Shown piece by piece: positions 25,715 to 34,484 of a DNA stretch of 61,626 bases (positions are counted from its first letter, which is position 1; each line of letters opens with the position of its first letter). A program made the translations under genes and the position numbers. The DNA lies in the NCBI GenBank assembly GCA_018064825.1, contig JAGHUL010000002.1, positions 1 to 61,626 of the forward strand, in the 5' to 3' direction. The DNA comes from Candidatus Colivicinus equi (lineage in GTDB: Bacteria; Bacillota_I; Bacilli_A; Erysipelotrichales; Erysipelotrichaceae). Under the pieces are notes generated by a model. That model saw nothing but the letters and a program-made list of their open reading frames with translations. It made no database searches and was not told the DNA's origin.

Positions 25715-27103
25715 ATGGATGTAAATATAGCTGAAGGAAGAGAACAGTATCAATACGCTTTAAAGAAGGGACGTAAACAGTTTTTAACTGATCGTTATCA
25801 TCGCGTTGATCCTTATATAAAATCTCTAGATTCACTAGTAAATATCTATGAATGTGCGATAGTTGATATTGGCCAAATTGATGTTCCTGCTGAACTTATT
25901 GTGGGAACTGTTAATACGGATAGAAGAACGTCTTTTGCCAGTAATTTTATGCCAATTATTAGAGGCGAAAGTGAGTTTTCTTACAAGTGGATAAATGTAT
26001 GCTGTTATCACTTATCTGATTCGGGAATTGCGGATTCTCCTATTGCTTATGAATATTTAGGCAAATTCTATATCTCAGAAGGTAATAAAAGAGTTAGTGT
26101 ATTAAAATCATATGGTGCAGTTTTTATTCCTTGTGTTGTTAAAAGGGTCATGCCTAAAGACAAATATAGTTTTGAAGGTAAATTATATTATGAATTTTTA
26201 GAGTATTATAAATTATCAAAACTATATTCAATACAATTCAAGAAATTAGGATACTATAAAAAACTTCAAAGATTGATGAAATTAGATGAAGATTATGAAT
26301 GGTCAAGGAAAGACCGCATAACTTTAGTTGGTTTTTATGGACGTCTTGTCTCAATGCTAAAAAAGAAAAAGATTAATGTTTATTATCCTGATGCCTTGGT
26401 AGTTTTGATAGAGATATATGGTTACGAGTTTTTATCAGAGATGTCTGATAAGCAATTACTAAAAGCGATTGATGCGGTAAGAACTAAGATTATATATGAT
26501 AAAGCGTATACTAATATCTTAGCTATTTCTGATGAGGAAGACGATGCCTTATGGAATGGTTACAACAATAAATATCTTAAACAATTTGATCTAATAATTT
26601 CAGCAGGTGATTTAAAGGCTGAATATTTAGAATATCTTGTAACAGTTTCTAATAAACCTCTATTATATGTACACGGCAATCATGATGAGAAATATGATGT
26701 TAATCCTCCTGAGGGTTGTATTTGTATAGATGACGATGTCTATGTACATGATGGCATTAGAATACTAGGCTTAGGTGGTTCTTTCTTGTATCGAGATAAT
26801 GGCAAATATATGTATAGCGAAAGACAAATGGAACGTCGTATCCATAAGCTAAAACGTAAGATTAATAAAGTGGGTGGTATCGATATTGTTGTTGCCCATG
26901 CGCCTGTAAAAGGATATGGAGATCTTGAAGACATCGCACATCAAGGTTTTGCATGTTTTGTGAAGCTGATTGAAGATTATAAACCTAAATACTTTTTCTA
27001 TGGTCATGTGCATACGCGCTATTCTCATAATTATGTTGGTTATTATAAATTAGGTGACACGCAGATAATAAATGTATCTGATAAACGTTCTATCATCTAT
27101 TAA
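25715..27103 (+). CDS. Fusion of a ParB-like domain and a calcineurin-type phosphoesterase
   Basis: The 462-residue protein has two parts. Residues 1-150 look like a ParB/sulfiredoxin-type fold: IVGTVNTDRRTSFASNFMPI, then YLGKFYISEGNKRVSVLKSYGA. Residues 265-462 form a metallophosphoesterase: AISDEEDDALW and SAGDLKA replace the first two metal motifs, then YVHGNHDE, VVAHAPVKG and YGHVHTRYSHN are clear. The first motif is DxE-like instead of DxH, which some bacterial subfamilies share. No membrane segment is seen, so it is cytoplasmic. It stands alone between a terminator and the transporter leader. The substrate is unknown; the first domain could bind a nucleotide. Confidence 0.75.
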   Translation: MDVNIAEGREQYQYALKKGRKQFLTDRYHRVDPYIKSLDSLVNIYECAIVDIGQIDVPAELIVGTVNTDRRTSFASNFMPIIRGESEFSYKWINVCCYHLSDSGIADSPIAYEYLGKFYISEGNKRVSVLKSYGAVFIPCVVKRVMPKDKYSFEGKLYYEFLEYYKLSKLYSIQFKKLGYYKKLQRLMKLDEDYEWSRKDRITLVGFYGRLVSMLKKKKINVYYPDALVVLIEIYGYEFLSEMSDKQLLKAIDAVRTKIIYDKAYTNILAISDEEDDALWNGYNNKYLKQFDLIISAGDLKAEYLEYLVTVSNKPLLYVHGNHDEKYDVNPPEGCICIDDDVYVHDGIRILGLGGSFLYRDNGKYMYSERQMERRIHKLKRKINKVGGIDIVVAHAPVKGYGDLEDIAHQGFACFVKLIEDYKPKYFFYGHVHTRYSHNYVGYYKLGDTQIINVSDKRSIIY

Positions 27104-27139
27104 CTTTTTATCGTATATTTGTTAAGATATATTACATGA

Positions 27140-27223
27140 AAGGATGTGAATTAAATTTGGGAGAAGAAAGTCCTTGCCCGAATTATCTGTATTGCATCAC
27201 ACTTCTAGATAGGAGTGTTTTTT
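27140..27223 (+). promoter_or_regulatory. Attenuator-like leader (possible riboswitch) before the CNNM-type transporter
   Basis: Two mutually exclusive folds are visible. In one, TGTGA (27145-27149) pairs with TCACA (27197-27201), enclosing an 8-bp stem AATTTGGG (27154-27161) / CCCGAATT (27177-27184). In the other, ACACTTC (27199-27205) pairs with GGAGTGT (27212-27218), loop TAGATA, then six T: a terminator that also hides the Shine-Dalgarno. The shared bases 27199-27201 make this an on/off layout. I could not match it to a known riboswitch class. Confidence 0.5.
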
Positions 27224-28483
27224 ATGTCTAATTCATTGCTTATAATCTTAGTTGTTTTAGTGCTATGTTATTCTTTTTTTAGTGCTTCGGAAACAGCTTT
27301 TTCAAGTATGAATAAGATTAAATTAAAAGCTCTAGCAAATACAGGTAATGAAAAGGCACAAAAAACATTAGATTTATCAGACAATTTTACGAGTTTACTT
27401 ACAACAATATTAATAGGGAATACGATTGTTAATGTCGTTGCTGCATCATTGGCTACGGTTTTCTTTACTAGGATATTTAGTGAAGATGGAGTAGCTATCT
27501 CTTCAATCGTGATGACTTTGGTCATTATGATTATTGGTGAAATAGTACCTAAGACTATGGCGAAACATTGTCCAGAAAAATTCGCAATGTTTATAACGCC
27601 AATTCTTAAGTTATTAGTATTTATCTTTACGCCATTAACCTTCTTATTTAATAAACTTGAAAGTATTTTTTCTTCGCTATTTAAAGATGATGATGAAGGC
27701 TATAATACCGAAGAGTTTATTACTTTAGTTGAAGAGGCTAATGAAGATGGTGATTTAGAGGAACACGAAGCTGACTTAATTACAAACGCAATTGAATTTG
27801 AAGATGTCGATGTTTCTGAAATATTGACACCTAGAATCGATGTTATCGCTATAGAGCTAGGTGAAGATTCTAACACCAAGATTGAGAAGATGTATCGTGA
27901 ATCAGGTTATTCAAGATTGCCTGTTTATAAAGATAACATCGATAATATCATTGGCGTATTGCACGAAAAAGATTTCTATTACTATCTGCTTCATAAAAAG
28001 AACAATAAAAATGGTATTGAAACAATAATTCAGCCGGTAATATATACTCAACCGCAAGTTAAAGTATCATCGTTATTAAAAGAATTCCAAGCAAATAAAA
28101 CACATATGGCAGTTGTTTGTGATGAATATGGTGGTACTGAAGGCATTATTACAATGGAAGATATCTTAGAAGAGCTTGTAGGCGAAATCTATGATGAACA
28201 TGATGAAATAGTTGAATACTATAAGAAGCTTGATGATAAAACATATTTAATCAAAGCTGATTTAGATATTGACGATTTCTTTGAATATTTTGATGTTGAA
28301 AATAACGAAGAATATGATTTCAATTCAACATCAGCTTGGGTTATAGATGTTTTAGATAAAATACCAGATGTTGGCGATAGTTTTGATTATAAGAATCTTC
28401 ATATTGAAGTAACTGATGCTGATAACAAGAAAGTTAATGAAATTAAAGTTATTGTTAATGAAAAAGAGGAAGACAATGAATAA
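27224..28483 (+). CDS. CNNM/CorC-family membrane protein (DUF21-CBS-CorC), probable divalent cation exporter
   Basis: The product of 419 residues has the DUF21 membrane domain (four hydrophobic segments within residues 1-135, with SASETAFSSMNKIKLKAL and GEIVPKTMAKHCPEKF). Two CBS domains follow from about 200 (TPRIDVIAIEL and GTEGIITMEDILEELVGEIYDEHDE), then a CorC/HlyC transporter-associated domain at the end. Relatives such as MpfA export magnesium; older annotation calls them hemolysins. The track starts at GTG 27215, but ATG 27224 has TAGGAG in front and is chosen. The leader with a terminator suggests control by an ion or other ligand, which is inference. Confidence 0.9.
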   Translation: MSNSLLIILVVLVLCYSFFSASETAFSSMNKIKLKALANTGNEKAQKTLDLSDNFTSLLTTILIGNTIVNVVAASLATVFFTRIFSEDGVAISSIVMTLVIMIIGEIVPKTMAKHCPEKFAMFITPILKLLVFIFTPLTFLFNKLESIFSSLFKDDDEGYNTEEFITLVEEANEDGDLEEHEADLITNAIEFEDVDVSEILTPRIDVIAIELGEDSNTKIEKMYRESGYSRLPVYKDNIDNIIGVLHEKDFYYYLLHKKNNKNGIETIIQPVIYTQPQVKVSSLLKEFQANKTHMAVVCDEYGGTEGIITMEDILEELVGEIYDEHDEIVEYYKKLDDKTYLIKADLDIDDFFEYFDVENNEEYDFNSTSAWVIDVLDKIPDVGDSFDYKNLHIEVTDADNKKVNEIKVIVNEKEEDNE

Positions 28484-28556
28484 ATATCGCTTCTTTGCTA
28501 GAAAACAATGACTGTAAGATTTATAATGAATGTATAGATAGAAAGAGGATAATTAT

Positions 28557-29306
28557 ATGAAAATTTACGTTGGAAGCGAGGAACAAATCGCTAAAAAAGC
28601 TGCTCAACAATATGTTGATTTATTAACTAAGAAGCCTAATGCTGTTCTTGGTGGCGCTACTGGTTCAACACCTTTAGGTCTATATCATGAACTTGCTAGA
28701 TTAAATAAAGAAGGTGTTATTACATTTAAAGATGTAACTACATTCAATCTTGATGAATATGTTGGTCTAGATGGTAGTCATGATCAATCATATCGTTATT
28801 TCATGAATCATAATCTATTTGATCATATCGATATCGATAAAGAAAGAACTCATGTTCCAGATGGTATCAATCTAGAAAATATCAAGACTTATGATAAAGC
28901 TATTGAAAAAGCTGGTGGCATTGATCTTCAAATCTTAGGTATCGGTGTTGATGGACATATCGCATTTAACGAACCTGGTACACCATTTGAATCATTAACT
29001 CACGTTGTTGAACTAGAAGAGAATACTCGTGAAGTTAACTCTAGATTCTTCAAGAGTATTGATGAAGTTCCTCATCAAGCTGTTACAATGGGAATCAAAT
29101 CAATTATGCATGCACGTTCTATTATCTTAATTGCTTTAGGTGATAATAAGGCTGATGTTGTTGAAAAGATGATTAATGGTCCAGTTGATACTGCTGTTGC
29201 TGCTTCTATTCTTCAATTACATCCTGATTGCACTGTATATCTTGATGAAAAGGCTGCTGCTAAGTTATTAGCTAGCGGTGCTGACGTCGAAATTGAAAGA
29301 ATTTAA
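28557..29306 (+). CDS. nagB: Glucosamine-6-phosphate deaminase
   Basis: NagB converts glucosamine 6-phosphate to fructose 6-phosphate and ammonia, feeding amino sugars into glycolysis. GGATGSTPLGLYHEL near residue 33 binds phosphate. TFNLDEYVGLD carries the catalytic Asp, and GIGVDGHIAFNEPGTPF holds the His and Glu of the active site. The length of 249 is usual for Bacillota enzymes without the allosteric tail. The Shine-Dalgarno AAAGAGGA precedes the ATG. nagA is not nearby. It could use amino sugars freed by the window's glucosaminidase, but there is no linkage to show that. Confidence 0.97.
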   Translation: MKIYVGSEEQIAKKAAQQYVDLLTKKPNAVLGGATGSTPLGLYHELARLNKEGVITFKDVTTFNLDEYVGLDGSHDQSYRYFMNHNLFDHIDIDKERTHVPDGINLENIKTYDKAIEKAGGIDLQILGIGVDGHIAFNEPGTPFESLTHVVELEENTREVNSRFFKSIDEVPHQAVTMGIKSIMHARSIILIALGDNKADVVEKMINGPVDTAVAASILQLHPDCTVYLDEKAAAKLLASGADVEIERI

Positions 29307-29342
29307 GTTTTTCTGTGGTAAATAAGCGAAGAGATATGTTTT

Positions 29343-29909
29343 ATGAAAAAAAATAGTTTCGTTACTTTCTTTTATTTAATATTCATCATTATTTCAATCA
29401 TTGCTCAATTAGTGTATATTCCAGTTTGTCCTGCTTCTTTAATTCCTGGATCTCTTTTGAGCGTATTTACACTATTCTTTGCTGTTTTCTATTCAATCGA
29501 AAACTACAAGAAACAAGCTGCTCCTTATTTTAAGACTTACATGATTTTATTTGCAGTTTCTGAATTAGCTACATTCATTGGTCTATCTTATATGAATTTC
29601 ACTAATGCAGAATTAAGCGTTTCAGGTACTGTATTTGATGTTGTAAGTAATGTATTAGCTATCGTTGGTATCTTTGGTTCATTAATTATCGGTTTAAGTA
29701 AAGACCTTGGTGAGAAAGAATCTAATACTATTTGTAAGGTTGTCTTTATTCTTTATGCAATTGGTATGGTAATCTTTGCAATTGAACTTGGTAAGATGAA
29801 TCAATTATCATTTGCTTTACGTTTCTTATCTAGATTGATGATGGCTGCTATCATGTGGACTATGGTATACATGAAGTACGAAAATAAGAGAAGACGTGGT
29901 GCTAAATAA
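29343..29909 (+). CDS. Membrane protein of unknown function
   Basis: The 188-residue product is almost all hydrophobic, with about six membrane helices (roughly residues 8-28, 34-52, 62-82, 92-118, 130-148, 155-175) and a basic tail KRRRGAK. I see no catalytic motif. The topology is reminiscent of small YhhN-like or other four-to-six helix families, but the match is too weak to name. GAAGAG upstream of ATG 29343 is a fair ribosome binding site. A terminator follows. Confidence 0.75.
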   Translation: MKKNSFVTFFYLIFIIISIIAQLVYIPVCPASLIPGSLLSVFTLFFAVFYSIENYKKQAAPYFKTYMILFAVSELATFIGLSYMNFTNAELSVSGTVFDVVSNVLAIVGIFGSLIIGLSKDLGEKESNTICKVVFILYAIGMVIFAIELGKMNQLSFALRFLSRLMMAAIMWTMVYMKYENKRRRGAK

Positions 29910-29921
29910 TTAATAATAACT

Positions 29922-29950
29922 AGGCTATTGAAAAATGGCCTTTTTTCTTT
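29922..29950 (+). terminator. Terminator upstream of the DUF3196-like gene
   Basis: GGCTAT and ATGGCC pair (one G-U) around a short A-rich loop, followed by TTTTTTCTTT. The ORF track start at 29935 lies inside this hairpin, which argues for the later ATG 29953. Confidence 0.8.
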
Positions 29951-29952
29951 GT

Positions 29953-30582
29953 ATGAACTATTATCAAGATATTATTAATAAAATAACTAAATTAATAGAA
30001 AATGAAAACTTTGATGAAGCTAACAAGCTAATTGATGAAGAACTTAATGTTCCATATGTTCCTAAAGAATATTTAGATCAATTAGAACAATTACAAGCTC
30101 AAGTTAAAGCTGTTACTTTTGTATATAAATCATTGACTGATGAAGATATTGAAAAATATCTATTTATGGATGCAGAACATCAACTTATTGCTGTCAATGA
30201 ACTTAATAAAAAGAATCTTCGTGAATATATAGATTTATGTAATAAGTATTTATCTTCTAATGGCTTTAAAAACGCTAAAGTATTACTTGTAGATAGTTTA
30301 ATAAATCAAGAAATAGGTGAAGATATTAAATATATAGATTCTGGTATGGAATACGAGTTTATTCCTAAATACGTGATGCCTATTGAAATTTCAGGTGGCT
30401 TTAAGAAGGCTTTAAAGCTTATTGACGATGAGTTTATGAAAGAACCTAGTATGAACAAACTTGCAAGAGATTTGTTGTATAAAGAGTGTTTAATGGCTTT
30501 ACCAGTCAATTACGAAGAAAGTGAAGCTCCTATACTAGCTAAAAATATTATTGATTATATTTATAAGGCTTTTAATAGTTAA
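29953..30582 (+). CDS. DUF3196-like protein (MPN555-type)
   Basis: The protein has 209 residues from ATG 29953; the track's ATG 29935 is inside the upstream terminator. It is helical and acidic. The first 55 residues (YYQDIINKITKLIENENFDEANKLIDEEL) resemble a TPR-like helical pair, and the C-terminal half contains PIEISGGFKKALKLIDDEF. I associate it with DUF3196, seen in Mollicutes and relatives; the Mycoplasma member MPN555 has a trigger-factor-like fold. That link is from memory and moderately sure. The trigger factor gene lies two genes downstream. No Shine-Dalgarno is evident. Confidence 0.65.
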   Translation: MNYYQDIINKITKLIENENFDEANKLIDEELNVPYVPKEYLDQLEQLQAQVKAVTFVYKSLTDEDIEKYLFMDAEHQLIAVNELNKKNLREYIDLCNKYLSSNGFKNAKVLLVDSLINQEIGEDIKYIDSGMEYEFIPKYVMPIEISGGFKKALKLIDDEFMKEPSMNKLARDLLYKECLMALPVNYEESEAPILAKNIIDYIYKAFNS

Positions 30583-30584
30583 AT

Positions 30585-30803
30585 ATGGAAAGAATAAAAC
30601 TTGGGAAGTATCTTCATTTCAAAGGAAAAGAATATGAAGTTCTATATGTAGGCAAACATACTGAAACTCTAGAAGATGTTGTCATATATAGAGCCTTGTA
30701 TGGCGATTTTGGAATTTGGGTTAGACCTTTAAAGATGTTTACAGAAAAAGTTGAAGTCGATGGAAAACTAGTCGATCGTTTTAAATTTATAGGTGACAAA
30801 TAG
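30585..30803 (+). CDS. DUF1653-domain protein
   Basis: The product is 72 residues and forms a small beta-barrel-like domain. It shows the DUF1653 pattern: LGKYLHFKGKEYEVLYVGKHTETLEDVVIYRALYGDFGIWVRPLKMFTEKVEVDG. Members occur widely in bacteria as tiny proteins of unknown function. It starts two bases after the preceding stop, so the two genes are cotranscribed. No catalytic residues can be named. Confidence 0.85.
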   Translation: MERIKLGKYLHFKGKEYEVLYVGKHTETLEDVVIYRALYGDFGIWVRPLKMFTEKVEVDGKLVDRFKFIGDK

Positions 30804-30831
30804 GTGCTAATTATAATCATTTTTATGGTAT

Positions 30832-30859
30832 TTGATTTACATATTTGATAGAATATATA
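30832..30859 (+). promoter_or_regulatory. Possible promoter for tig
   Basis: TTGATT (30832-30837) and TATATA (30854-30859) are 16 bases apart and lie about 20 bases before the tig ATG. The match is moderate. Confidence 0.35.
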
Positions 30860-30879
30860 AGGTTATAAAGGAGAATTAT

Positions 30880-32142
30880 ATGGCAGAGTATAAAAAAATA
30901 GAATCTGGAAAAGCAGAGTTAACAGTTACATTAGAAGGTGATAACTGGCAAGAAGCAAAAAAGAAAGCGTACAAAAAGGTTGCTTCAAAAATAGAAATTA
31001 AAGGATTTAGAAAAGGTCAAGCACCTAAGAACATGATTGATAAATACATCAATCATAATGAAGTGTTAATAGAAGCTGCTGAAGCTTTGGCACAACAAGC
31101 ATTATTAGATGGCGTTAAGGAACATGATGTTCAATTAATTGACCGTCCTGAATTAAAACTTGATACTCTGGATGAAGATAAATGTGTTCTTACATTTGTT
31201 TGCCCAGTAAAACCTGATGTTAAACTTGGTGACTACAAAGCTCTAGAATATAAAGTTGAAGAAGTAAAAGTTGAAGATAAAGAAGTAGATGATCAAATCG
31301 CTACATTATTAGATAGAAAAGCTGATCTTGAACTTAAAGAAGATGGCGAAGTAGAAGATGGTGATACTGCTGTTATCGATTTCGAAGGTTTCGTTGATGG
31401 CGTAGCATTCGAAGGTGGTAAAGGTGAGAACTATGATTTAGTTATAGGATCTAATTCATTTATCCCTGGCTTCGAATCTCAATTAGCTGGTATGAAATCA
31501 GAAGAAACAAAAGACATCAATGTTAAATTCCCTGAAGACTACCAAGAAGCTTCATTAAAAGGCAAGGATGCAACTTTCAAAGTAACAGTTCATGAAATCA
31601 AAAAGAAAGTGCTACCTGTTCTAGATGATGAATTTGTAAAAGAACTTAAATATGAAAACGTCAATACTGTTGATGAGTTAAAGAATTACACAAAAGAGAA
31701 TCTTGAAAAGCAAAAGAAGGATGTTGCTACTAGAGAAGCAGACAACAAACTTGTTGACGAGTTAGCTAAGATTGTTGAAGTTGAAATTCCTCAAGTTATG
31801 ATTGATTCTGAAGAAGATACAATGGTAAATCAATATGAACAAAGATTAATGTCACAAGGTTTACAATTAGAACAATTCTTAAAGATGATGGGTCAAACTA
31901 AAGATGAGTTCAAAGCTTCAATGAAGGATGATGCAACTAAGCGTGTCAAGATTAATCTTGCTTTAGAAGAGATTGCTAAACTAGAAAATGTAGAAGTTAG
32001 TGATGAAGATATTTCTAAAGAATATGACAAGATGGCTGAAATGTATGGCTTAAAGGTTGAAGAAATCAAACAATACGTTCCAGAAGAAAATGTCAAAGAA
32101 GATCTAAAACTTAATAAGACTTTAGATTTATTAAAAAAATAG
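30880..32142 (+). CDS. tig: Trigger factor
   Basis: Trigger factor is the ribosome-bound chaperone that meets nascent chains. From ATG 30880 (Shine-Dalgarno AAAGGAG, seven bases upstream) the protein has 420 residues; the track's earlier start at 30832 lies in the promoter region. The ribosome-docking signature is KGFRKGQAPKNMIDKYI near residue 42. The FKBP-type prolyl isomerase domain spans about 150-240 (DGDTAVIDFEGFVDG, FIPGFESQLAGM), and a helical C-terminal domain follows. In Bacillus the order is tig-clpX-lonB-lonA-engB; here clpX and lonB are gone and tig leads directly to lon. Confidence 0.97.
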   Translation: MAEYKKIESGKAELTVTLEGDNWQEAKKKAYKKVASKIEIKGFRKGQAPKNMIDKYINHNEVLIEAAEALAQQALLDGVKEHDVQLIDRPELKLDTLDEDKCVLTFVCPVKPDVKLGDYKALEYKVEEVKVEDKEVDDQIATLLDRKADLELKEDGEVEDGDTAVIDFEGFVDGVAFEGGKGENYDLVIGSNSFIPGFESQLAGMKSEETKDINVKFPEDYQEASLKGKDATFKVTVHEIKKKVLPVLDDEFVKELKYENVNTVDELKNYTKENLEKQKKDVATREADNKLVDELAKIVEVEIPQVMIDSEEDTMVNQYEQRLMSQGLQLEQFLKMMGQTKDEFKASMKDDATKRVKINLALEEIAKLENVEVSDEDISKEYDKMAEMYGLKVEEIKQYVPEENVKEDLKLNKTLDLLKK

Positions 32143-32145
32143 TAT

Positions 32146-32167
32146 AAAGACGCTTTGCGTCTTTTCT
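32146..32167 (+). terminator. Short terminator between tig and lon
   Basis: AAGACGC (32147-32153) and GCGTCTT (32157-32163) pair around a three-base TTT loop, then TTCTT. The T-tract is short, so partial read-through into lon is likely. Confidence 0.75.
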
Positions 32168-32183
32168 TAAATGAGGAGGTATT

Positions 32184-34484
32184 ATGAGTAGTATTGAATC
32201 TTATCCACTATTATGTACTCGTGGAGCTGTAATGTTTCCTATGCAGGAATTAGCTATCGAAGTTGGTAGAAAGTATTCTGTAGATGCGGTAAATTATTGC
32301 TTAAAAAATCAATCACAGATCGTTATTGTTTCTCAAAAAGATCTAACTGTAAACGATCCAACTCCTGAAGATCTTTATGAAGTTGGTACATTATGTACAA
32401 TAAAAAACAGTCGTAAAAATTACGATCATTTAAAAGTTATATTTTCAGGTGTTAAAAGATGTTTTATTAAAAAGCATTTTGTTCAAGATGATGTAAATTT
32501 TGTTGAGATTGAAGAAATGGAAAGCTTCACATCTGATGAATTAGAGATTGAAGTTCTAACTAAAAAGGCATTGCTTGAATTCAATAACATAGCACAAAAG
32601 TATGCTAGACCTGGATTCCCTTTGAAGCAAAATACGGTATTTGACCAAGTGTTTGCATCAATAATGGTAGACACTTTTGCTCAAATCTATGTAAAAGAAT
32701 TAAATATTAAACAAAAATTCTTGGAAGAGAATAACGTTAATAAACGTTTATATATGATGCTTGATCAAATCGATAAAGAACACAAATTATATGATATTGA
32801 ACAAGAATTAAATGAAAAGGTTAAATCAACAATTGAAGAGGGACAACGAGACTACTATTTAAGAGAAAAACTTAAAGCTATTAAAGATGAACTAGGTGGC
32901 GAAGGTGTATCTGATATTGATGATTTAAGAAAACTTGTTGATGAAAACCCATATCCAGATAATGTTAAACAGAAAGCTTATGACGAGTTTAAACATTACG
33001 AAATGCTTCCACCTGCAACAGGAGAAACTGGTGTTATTCGTTCTTATTTGGAATGGTTGTTATTTACTCCTTGGTATCAAAAATCTGAAGATAATAATGA
33101 TTTAGAAAAAGCATCACAAATTTTAGATGAAGATCATTATGGTTTAGTAAAAGTTAAAGAAAGAATCTTAGAGTATTTAGCTGTTAAACAGATGACTAAT
33201 TCTTTGAAGTCTCCAATTATATGTTTAGTTGGTCCTCCAGGAGTTGGTAAAACATCATTGGCAAAATCTGTAGCAAGAGCACTTGATAGAAAATTCGTGA
33301 AGATATCTTTAGGTGGTGTAAGAGATGAAGCTGAAATTAGAGGTCATCGTCGTACTTATTTAGGTTCTATGCCTGGAAGAATTATTCAAGGTATGAAACG
33401 TGCTGGTACAACTAATCCTGTCTTCTTAATTGATGAAATTGATAAGATGGCTTCTGATTATAAGGGTGATCCATCTAGTGCAATGCTAGAAGTATTAGAT
33501 CCTGAACAGAACAATATGTTCTCTGATCATTATCTAGAAGAACCATATGATTTATCAGATGTTCTATTTATCTGCACAGCTAATTATCGTGATAATATTC
33601 CGCCTGCATTGTTAGATAGGTTAGAGATTATTGAATTATCTAGTTATACCGAAGAAGAAAAACTAAATATTGCTAACAAGCACTTAATTAAGAAGCAATT
33701 AGAAGCAAACGGTTTAAACGATAAACAAATTACATTTAATGATGAAATATTAACTTATTTGATTAGACATTACACTAGAGAAGCTGGTGTTAGACAATTA
33801 GAAAGAACGATAGGTAATCTTTGTCGTAAATCTGTTCTAGCTATCTTAAAACAAAAGAAACGTTCTATCAAAATAAACAAGAAATTAGTTAACACTTGGT
33901 TAGGACACGAAATCTTTGAATATGGTACAAAAGAAAAGAAAGATGAAGTAGGTGTAGTCACTGGCTTAGCATATACATCATTTGGTGGCGATATATTACA
34001 AATAGAAGTTAATTACTTTGAAGGTAAGGGTAACTTAGTTGTCACAGGTCAACTTGGTGATGTTATGGTTGAATCTGCAAAAATTGCTTTAGACTATATT
34101 AAAGCAAATGCTATAAAGTATGACATTAATCCTGAATTCTTCGATAAACATGATATTCATATTCATGTACCAGAAGGTGCAGTTCCAAAAGATGGTCCAT
34201 CTGCAGGTGTTACTTTAACTACAGCAATTGTTTCTTCTCTAACAAATCGCCCAGCTAAGAAAGATTTAGCTATGACAGGTGAAGTTACTTTACGTGGCAA
34301 TGTTTTACCTATTGGTGGTTTAAAGGAAAAATCATTAGCTGCACATCGTAGTGGCATTAAGACCATTGTTATTCCAAAAGGCAATATCAAAGATTTGGAT
34401 GATGTTCCTGATACTGTCAAGAATGAAGTTAAATTCATTCCAGTTGAAAAAGTTGATCAAGTATTTAAAGAGGCTTTATATTAA
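32184..34484 (+). CDS. lon: ATP-dependent protease Lon
   Basis: Lon degrades misfolded and regulatory proteins. The N-terminal substrate domain covers about residues 8-200. The AAA+ module carries the Walker A GPPGVGKTSLAKS near 349 and the Walker B FLIDEIDKM near 413. The protease domain has the catalytic serine in VPKDGPSAGVT near 671 and the lysine in GGLKEKSLAAHRSG near 714. Length 766 is normal for LonA. AGGAGG seven bases before ATG 32184 is a strong ribosome binding site. Its stop shares one base with engB. No CIRCE-like repeat was seen. Confidence 0.98.
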   Translation: MSSIESYPLLCTRGAVMFPMQELAIEVGRKYSVDAVNYCLKNQSQIVIVSQKDLTVNDPTPEDLYEVGTLCTIKNSRKNYDHLKVIFSGVKRCFIKKHFVQDDVNFVEIEEMESFTSDELEIEVLTKKALLEFNNIAQKYARPGFPLKQNTVFDQVFASIMVDTFAQIYVKELNIKQKFLEENNVNKRLYMMLDQIDKEHKLYDIEQELNEKVKSTIEEGQRDYYLREKLKAIKDELGGEGVSDIDDLRKLVDENPYPDNVKQKAYDEFKHYEMLPPATGETGVIRSYLEWLLFTPWYQKSEDNNDLEKASQILDEDHYGLVKVKERILEYLAVKQMTNSLKSPIICLVGPPGVGKTSLAKSVARALDRKFVKISLGGVRDEAEIRGHRRTYLGSMPGRIIQGMKRAGTTNPVFLIDEIDKMASDYKGDPSSAMLEVLDPEQNNMFSDHYLEEPYDLSDVLFICTANYRDNIPPALLDRLEIIELSSYTEEEKLNIANKHLIKKQLEANGLNDKQITFNDEILTYLIRHYTREAGVRQLERTIGNLCRKSVLAILKQKKRSIKINKKLVNTWLGHEIFEYGTKEKKDEVGVVTGLAYTSFGGDILQIEVNYFEGKGNLVVTGQLGDVMVESAKIALDYIKANAIKYDINPEFFDKHDIHIHVPEGAVPKDGPSAGVTLTTAIVSSLTNRPAKKDLAMTGEVTLRGNVLPIGGLKEKSLAAHRSGIKTIVIPKGNIKDLDDVPDTVKNEVKFIPVEKVDQVFKEALY

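Noticed and set aside
27215-27223. GTG start for the CNNM-type gene
   Set aside because: GTG 27215 lies inside the terminator stem and overlaps the Shine-Dalgarno of the better ATG 27224.
27140-27223. Known riboswitch (M-box, yybP-ykoY, NiCo, fluoride)
   Set aside because: The leader is too short for an M-box and I could not see the conserved loops of the other classes; kept only as an unassigned leader.
34163-34438. Antisense ORFs of 60-140 residues across lon, nifJ, topA, proS and other genes
   Set aside because: All are opposite to strongly coding genes, lack ribosome binding sites and show no family motif; they reflect open antisense frames over conserved codon use.
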